Assembly: GCF_000454065.1 (NCBI RefSeq)
Contig: NZ_ATNE01000001.1
Span: 719,798 to 783,797, forward strand
Direction: 5' to 3'
From: Brevibacillus thermoruber 423
GTDB lineage: Bacteria > Bacillota > Bacilli > Brevibacillales > Brevibacillaceae
DNA: 64,000 nucleotides
A model generated the notes under the pieces. That model was given only the letters and a program-made list of their open reading frames with translations. It was not told the origin of the DNA and made no database searches. The position numbers and the translations under genes were made by a program. Shown here piece after piece: positions 60,978-64,000 of this stretch. Every line of letters begins with the position of its first letter. The stretch's first letter is position 1.

Positions 60978-62321
60978 TCACGCAGAGCGGCCGTCTTTTT
61001 GCATCTCCGTTGTCGGCTCCGATTCCGCCGGCCGGGGAAACACCACGTGTTCCAGCAGCAGGCACACCATGACGCCGAGCAGCAGCCCGTTGCCGAACAG
61101 AAAGCTCGCCAGCGAGGGAAGGTGCTGCCACGCCGTCGCCGGCACAAACATGACCCCGATCCCCACCAAGAGCGAACTGCCGCCGATCGTGATATCCCGG
61201 TCATCCAACCGGATCGACGCCAGGTCTTTTATTCCAAATCCAAGCAGCTGCGTATAGGCGATAAACATCCCGGCGTACGCGACCGGCGTCGGCAGGGCGG
61301 CCAGGAACTGGGATACGGACGGCAGCATGCCGATCACCATCATCCCCGCCATCGCTGCCATGAACGGCAAACGGGCCGCCATCCCCGTCGTCTGGATCAC
61401 GGCCGCCGCCAACGACAGCGGAATCATGCCGACAACCCCGGCCAACCCGGACAGGATGTGAGACACCCCGGTAAACACGCCGCCCCGGTTGTATTGCTGG
61501 ACGGTCGGCTCCGACCGGGTCGCCTTGCCCACGACGGACAAACTGGTGACCAAATTGGTAAGCAGGACAAACCCGGTCAGCAGACTGGTCAGGATGACTC
61601 CCCCATCCCACTTGGGCTCTCCCCAAAAAAACAGGGTGGGCAGCACCATCCACTCGTCACTGGGCCGGATCGGTTCCGTCCAGCCCAAAACGGCGTACAG
61701 TCCCCATCCGATCGACATTCCCAGCAGCACGGCGTAGCTGGCCAACCGCCTGCTGCGCAGAAAGACGAGAACCAGCGCGACGATCAAGACCGACACCAGG
61801 GCAATGCCCGGATGAACTTCCTTTGCGTGCCGGTAGCCGATCCCCAGCATGCCGGTCACAATGCTGCTGCACAAGGAGACCGCCAACAGCACCATGTAGG
61901 TGCCGGACACAAGCGGCGTAAACCAGCGCTGGATTTTGCTGATCCAGCCCAGCATCCCAAACAGCAGGAACAAGCCGCCCGCCAGGATCAACCCCACCTG
62001 GAACGATTGGCCGATCAGCCGCGGACCCATTCCCACGCTGGATCCAATCTGCGCCAAAATGATAAAGATGCCCCACCACAATCCCGCGGGCCCATCCATC
62101 ATCGGATAGCGGTGTCCCAGCCACGCCTGCAGGAAAGAGGCCAAGCCAATGAAGAACATGGTCTGCTGCATCAGGTGACTGATCTCGTCAGGCCGCAAAC
62201 CGTACACGTCCCCGATCGCCAACGGAACGGCGACACTGCTGGAAACCGTAACGATCAGCCATTGCAGGGCGGCCAAAACGGTTGTGCCCGCCGGCGGCCT
62301 TTCATGCAATCCGTAACTCAT
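60978..62321 (-). CDS. NCS2-family nucleobase permease (uracil/xanthine type)
   Basis: 447 residues from ATG 62321 (MSYGLHERPPAG), with GGGGTG upstream; the longer reading covers tRNA sequence and is not coding. About 12-14 membrane segments are present. Family features are ALQWLIVTVSSSVAVPLAIGDVYGL, the TM3 stretch GHRYPMMDGPAGLWWGIF, GGVFTGVSHILSGLAGVVGMIPLS and the QFLAALPTPVAYAGMFI region. NCS2 carriers import purines or pyrimidines with protons or sodium. The usual QH motif of TM1 reads ALQW, so it belongs to a diverged branch and its substrate is uncertain. Confidence 0.85.
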   Translation of the reverse strand: MSYGLHERPPAGTTVLAALQWLIVTVSSSVAVPLAIGDVYGLRPDEISHLMQQTMFFIGLASFLQAWLGHRYPMMDGPAGLWWGIFIILAQIGSSVGMGPRLIGQSFQVGLILAGGLFLLFGMLGWISKIQRWFTPLVSGTYMVLLAVSLCSSIVTGMLGIGYRHAKEVHPGIALVSVLIVALVLVFLRSRRLASYAVLLGMSIGWGLYAVLGWTEPIRPSDEWMVLPTLFFWGEPKWDGGVILTSLLTGFVLLTNLVTSLSVVGKATRSEPTVQQYNRGGVFTGVSHILSGLAGVVGMIPLSLAAAVIQTTGMAARLPFMAAMAGMMVIGMLPSVSQFLAALPTPVAYAGMFIAYTQLLGFGIKDLASIRLDDRDITIGGSSLLVGIGVMFVPATAWQHLPSLASFLFGNGLLLGVMVCLLLEHVVFPRPAESEPTTEMQKDGRSA

Positions 62322-62578
62322 CCCCAACACCCCGTTCGCTGTCAATCTGCCACTGGCGTACTGGCCTATTCTGTGCAGGAAAACAGAAAGCACGCCGATT
62401 CCAGCGTGCAAAGTCCGATCTCGTAGGAATAACATTGAGAGAACATACAGTCGATCATGCCTTGCCTGTGGCCTTTTCATCTTACCATAAGACCGGTTCG
62501 TTTGGTAATCCAAACCGGCTCTGTACGAACACGCAAAAACGAGGAATCTGTTCGATTCCTCGTTGAAACCTTCAGGTA

Positions 62579-62661
62579 TGGTGCCGGTAGAGGGACTTGA
62601 ACCCCCACGGTTTCCCTCACGATTTTGAGTCGCGCGCGTCTGCCAATTCCGCCATACCGGC
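62579..62661 (-). tRNA. tRNA-Leu (CAA)
   Basis: Cloverleaf with long variable arm, anticodon loop CTCAAAA, encoded CCA at 62579-62581. Last gene of the array. Confidence 0.95.
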
Positions 62662-62668
62662 ACGTTTA

Positions 62669-62743
62669 TGGAGGAGGCACCCGGATTCGAACCGGGGGAT
62701 AAGGGTTTTGCAGACCCGTGCCTTACCACTTGGCTATGCCTCC
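62669..62743 (-). tRNA. tRNA-Cys (GCA)
   Basis: Acceptor GGAGGCA/TGCCTCC, anticodon GCA, discriminator U, encoded CCA. Confidence 0.95.
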
Positions 62744-62806
62744 ATGTTTGACATTATATTCGGCATGGGCTGACCATGTTCCGTCCAAACCCTGCCGAGA
62801 CACAAA

Positions 62807-62882
62807 TGGAGCGGACGACGGGTCTCGAACCCGCGACCTTCGCCTTGGCAAGGCGACGCTCTACCAATTGAGCTACGTCCGC
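62807..62882 (-). tRNA. tRNA-Gly (GCC)
   Basis: Acceptor GCGGACG, anticodon loop with GCC, encoded CCA. Confidence 0.95.
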
Positions 62883-62887
62883 ATAAA

Positions 62888-62962
62888 TGGCTGGGGCACT
62901 AGGATTCGAACCTAGGAATGACGGAGTCAAAGTCCGTTGCCTTACCGCTTGGCTATGCCCCA
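62888..62962 (-). tRNA. tRNA-Gln (TTG)
   Basis: Acceptor TGGGGCA, anticodon TTG, encoded CCA. Confidence 0.95.
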
Positions 62963-62976
62963 ATATGAGATTAAGA

Positions 62977-63053
62977 TGGGGCGATCGATGGGAATCGAAC
63001 CCACGAATGTCGGAGCCACAATCCGATGCGTTAGCCACTTCGCCACGACCGCC
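62977..63053 (-). tRNA. tRNA-His (GTG)
   Basis: Extra 5' G (G-1) opposite C73, anticodon GTG, encoded CCA. Confidence 0.95.
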
Positions 63054-63060
63054 ACGCAAT

Positions 63061-63134
63061 TGGCAGGGGCAGTAGGAATCGAACCCACACCAAAGGTTTT
63101 GGAGACCTTCGTTCTACCGTTAAACTATGCCCCT
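63061..63134 (-). tRNA. tRNA-Trp (CCA)
   Basis: Acceptor AGGGGCA, anticodon CCA, discriminator G, encoded 3' CCA. Confidence 0.95.
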
Positions 63135-63139
63135 GTATA

Positions 63140-63215
<76 letters not shown>

Positions 63216-63244
63216 ATCGCTGATGAAGCAAAGGGAAACGAGAA

Positions 63245-63321
63245 TGGCGGAGCTGACGGGACTCGAACCCGCGACCTCCGGTGTGACAGACCGGCGTGAA
63301 CTCCAACTTCACCACAGCTCC
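63245..63321 (-). tRNA. tRNA-Asp (GTC)
   Basis: Acceptor GGAGCTG, anticodon GTC, encoded CCA. Confidence 0.95.
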
Positions 63322-63326
63322 AGGTT

Positions 63327-63403
<77 letters not shown>

Positions 63404-63424
63404 ACGATTGAAATTCTACAGTAA

Positions 63425-63500
63425 TGGTGGAGGCTGACGGGATCGAACCGCCGACCCTCTGCTTGTAAGGCAGATGCTCTCCCAGCTGAGCTAAGCCTCC
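63425..63500 (-). tRNA. tRNA-Val (TAC)
   Basis: Acceptor GGAGGCT, anticodon TAC, encoded CCA. Confidence 0.95.
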
Positions 63501-63504
63501 ACAA

Positions 63505-63562
63505 CACCCCACAAAGTGACGGATTGCTTTGAAGCGAATTCCGATTACGTTGTGGGGATCCC
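63505..63562. other. Hairpin between tRNA-Glu and tRNA-Val
   Basis: CCCCACAA at 63505 pairs with TTGTGGGG near 63551-63558, with a second inner stem. Possibly a processing signal in the array, the widest gap between the tRNAs. Confidence 0.45.
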
Positions 63563-63573
63563 ATCTCTTTACA

Positions 63574-63650
63574 TGGTGACCCGTAGGGGATTCGAACCCC
63601 TGAATGACAGCGTGAAAGGCTGCTGTGTTAAACCGCTTCACCAACGGGCC
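63574..63650 (-). tRNA. tRNA-Glu (TTC)
   Basis: Acceptor GGCCCGT, anticodon TTC, encoded CCA. Confidence 0.95.
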
Positions 63651-63654
63651 ATGA

Positions 63655-63747
63655 TGGCGGATGGAGTGGGATTTGAACCCACGAGACGAGTTATCCCCGC
63701 CTACACGATTTCCAATCGTGCTCCTTCGGCCTCTCGGACATCCATCC
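63655..63747 (-). tRNA. tRNA-Ser (GGA)
   Basis: Long variable arm (class II), anticodon GGA, discriminator G, encoded CCA. Confidence 0.95.
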
Positions 63748-63754
63748 GTAATAA

Positions 63755-63830
63755 TGGCTCCTCGGGAGGGACTCGAACCCCCGACCGATCGGTTAACAGC
63801 CGATTGCTCTACCGACTGAGCTACCGAGGA
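63755..63830 (-). tRNA. tRNA-Asn (GTT)
   Basis: Acceptor TCCTCGG, anticodon GTT, discriminator G, encoded CCA. First tRNA after the 23S gene. Confidence 0.95.
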
Positions 63831-63950
63831 ACGATGAAGACTTCGGTCGACTACAACCACCTCGTTCTGAGGCAGCACCGGCACTTGCACGCACCGTGCT
63901 TCGCGCCTTCAAAACTGGATACGCATGGGTGGCAAAGGATATGGAGTGGA

Positions 63951-64000
63951 TAAGTCCTCGACCGATTAGTATTCGTCAGCTCCACGCGTTGCCGCGCTTC
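63951..64000 (-). rRNA. 23S rRNA, 3' end (partial)
   Basis: On the minus strand the last bases read GAAGCGCGGCAACGCGTGGA, then GCTGACGAATACTAATCGG and TCGAGGACTTATCC, the conserved 3' end of Bacillales 23S rRNA. The gene continues beyond the window edge. The exact last base is uncertain by a few nucleotides. Confidence 0.93.

Noticed and set aside
62322..62729. N-terminal extension of the NCS2 permease
   Set aside because: The extra frame runs through tRNA-Leu and tRNA-Cys sequence; the ATG at 62321 has its own ribosome binding site.

Overview
The window reads as a chromosomal segment of a moderately high-GC, spore-forming Bacillales bacterium, most like Brevibacillus or a related Paenibacillaceae genus. 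The genus is inferred from gene content, not from any search. Supporting signs are sporulation-associated prkA and yhbH, a glpP-type antiterminator, T-box and L-box leaders, a trnD-like tRNA array, strong AGGAGG ribosome binding sites and CIRCE/HrcA-type regulation. REGION 1 (1-10.66 kb) is AT-rich, patchy and damaged. It holds a secreted amidase-domain gene with a nonsense codon in its signal peptide, a 5'-truncated aldehyde dehydrogenase split by a decayed IS21-family element (4-bp target duplication), a secreted calcium-repeat lipase gene split by an intact IS21-family element (5-bp target duplication), and an IS3-family remnant. REGION 2 (10.66-18.02 kb, minus strand) is GC-rich: a binding protein/ATPase/fused-permease importer, a HAD phosphatase, glpP and glpD. 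Attenuator-like hairpins precede both the importer and glpD, which suggests a GlpP-linked organophosphate regulon. REGION 3 (18.2-22.2 kb): a lysine-riboswitch-controlled permease, then an alaR-alaT pair behind a T-box whose specifier reads as alanine. REGION 4 (22.2-34.4 kb) is the most interesting block, a Gram-positive Pel-type exopolysaccharide locus. It runs, in transcription order, from an epimerase-PelD fusion through PelE-like, PelA-like deacetylase, PelF, PelG, CotH kinase-like lipoprotein and VTC-domain protein to DUF4956. A GH114/GH166-like secreted hydrolase is divergent. The PelD part keeps an RxxD c-di-GMP inhibitory-site motif beside a ruined GGDEF motif. REGION 5 (34.4-40.7 kb): two response regulators, then ppx and ppk for polyphosphate, and a ferritin-like protein. 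REGION 6 (40.8-46.6 kb, minus): a nucleotide-sugar and glycosyltransferase operon (NDP-hexose pyrophosphorylase, GT4, six-hairpin domain protein, phosphohexomutase, ManA), best read as a GDP-mannose glycan pathway. REGION 7 (46.6-54.2 kb): an orphan perfect CIRCE element, yusU-like, DUF3050 and small membrane genes set between ~260-300 bp imperfect direct repeats, then prkA-yhbH and a 30-residue membrane peptide gene with its own strong promoter. REGION 8 (54.2-62.3 kb): housekeeping and hypothetical genes (HAD, trmL, MsrQ-like, amidase, ogt, queG, rnhA, B3/4, NCS2 permease). REGION 9 (62.58-64 kb): thirteen tRNAs on the minus strand, downstream of the 3' end of a 23S rRNA gene. No 5S gene lies between 23S and the first tRNA.
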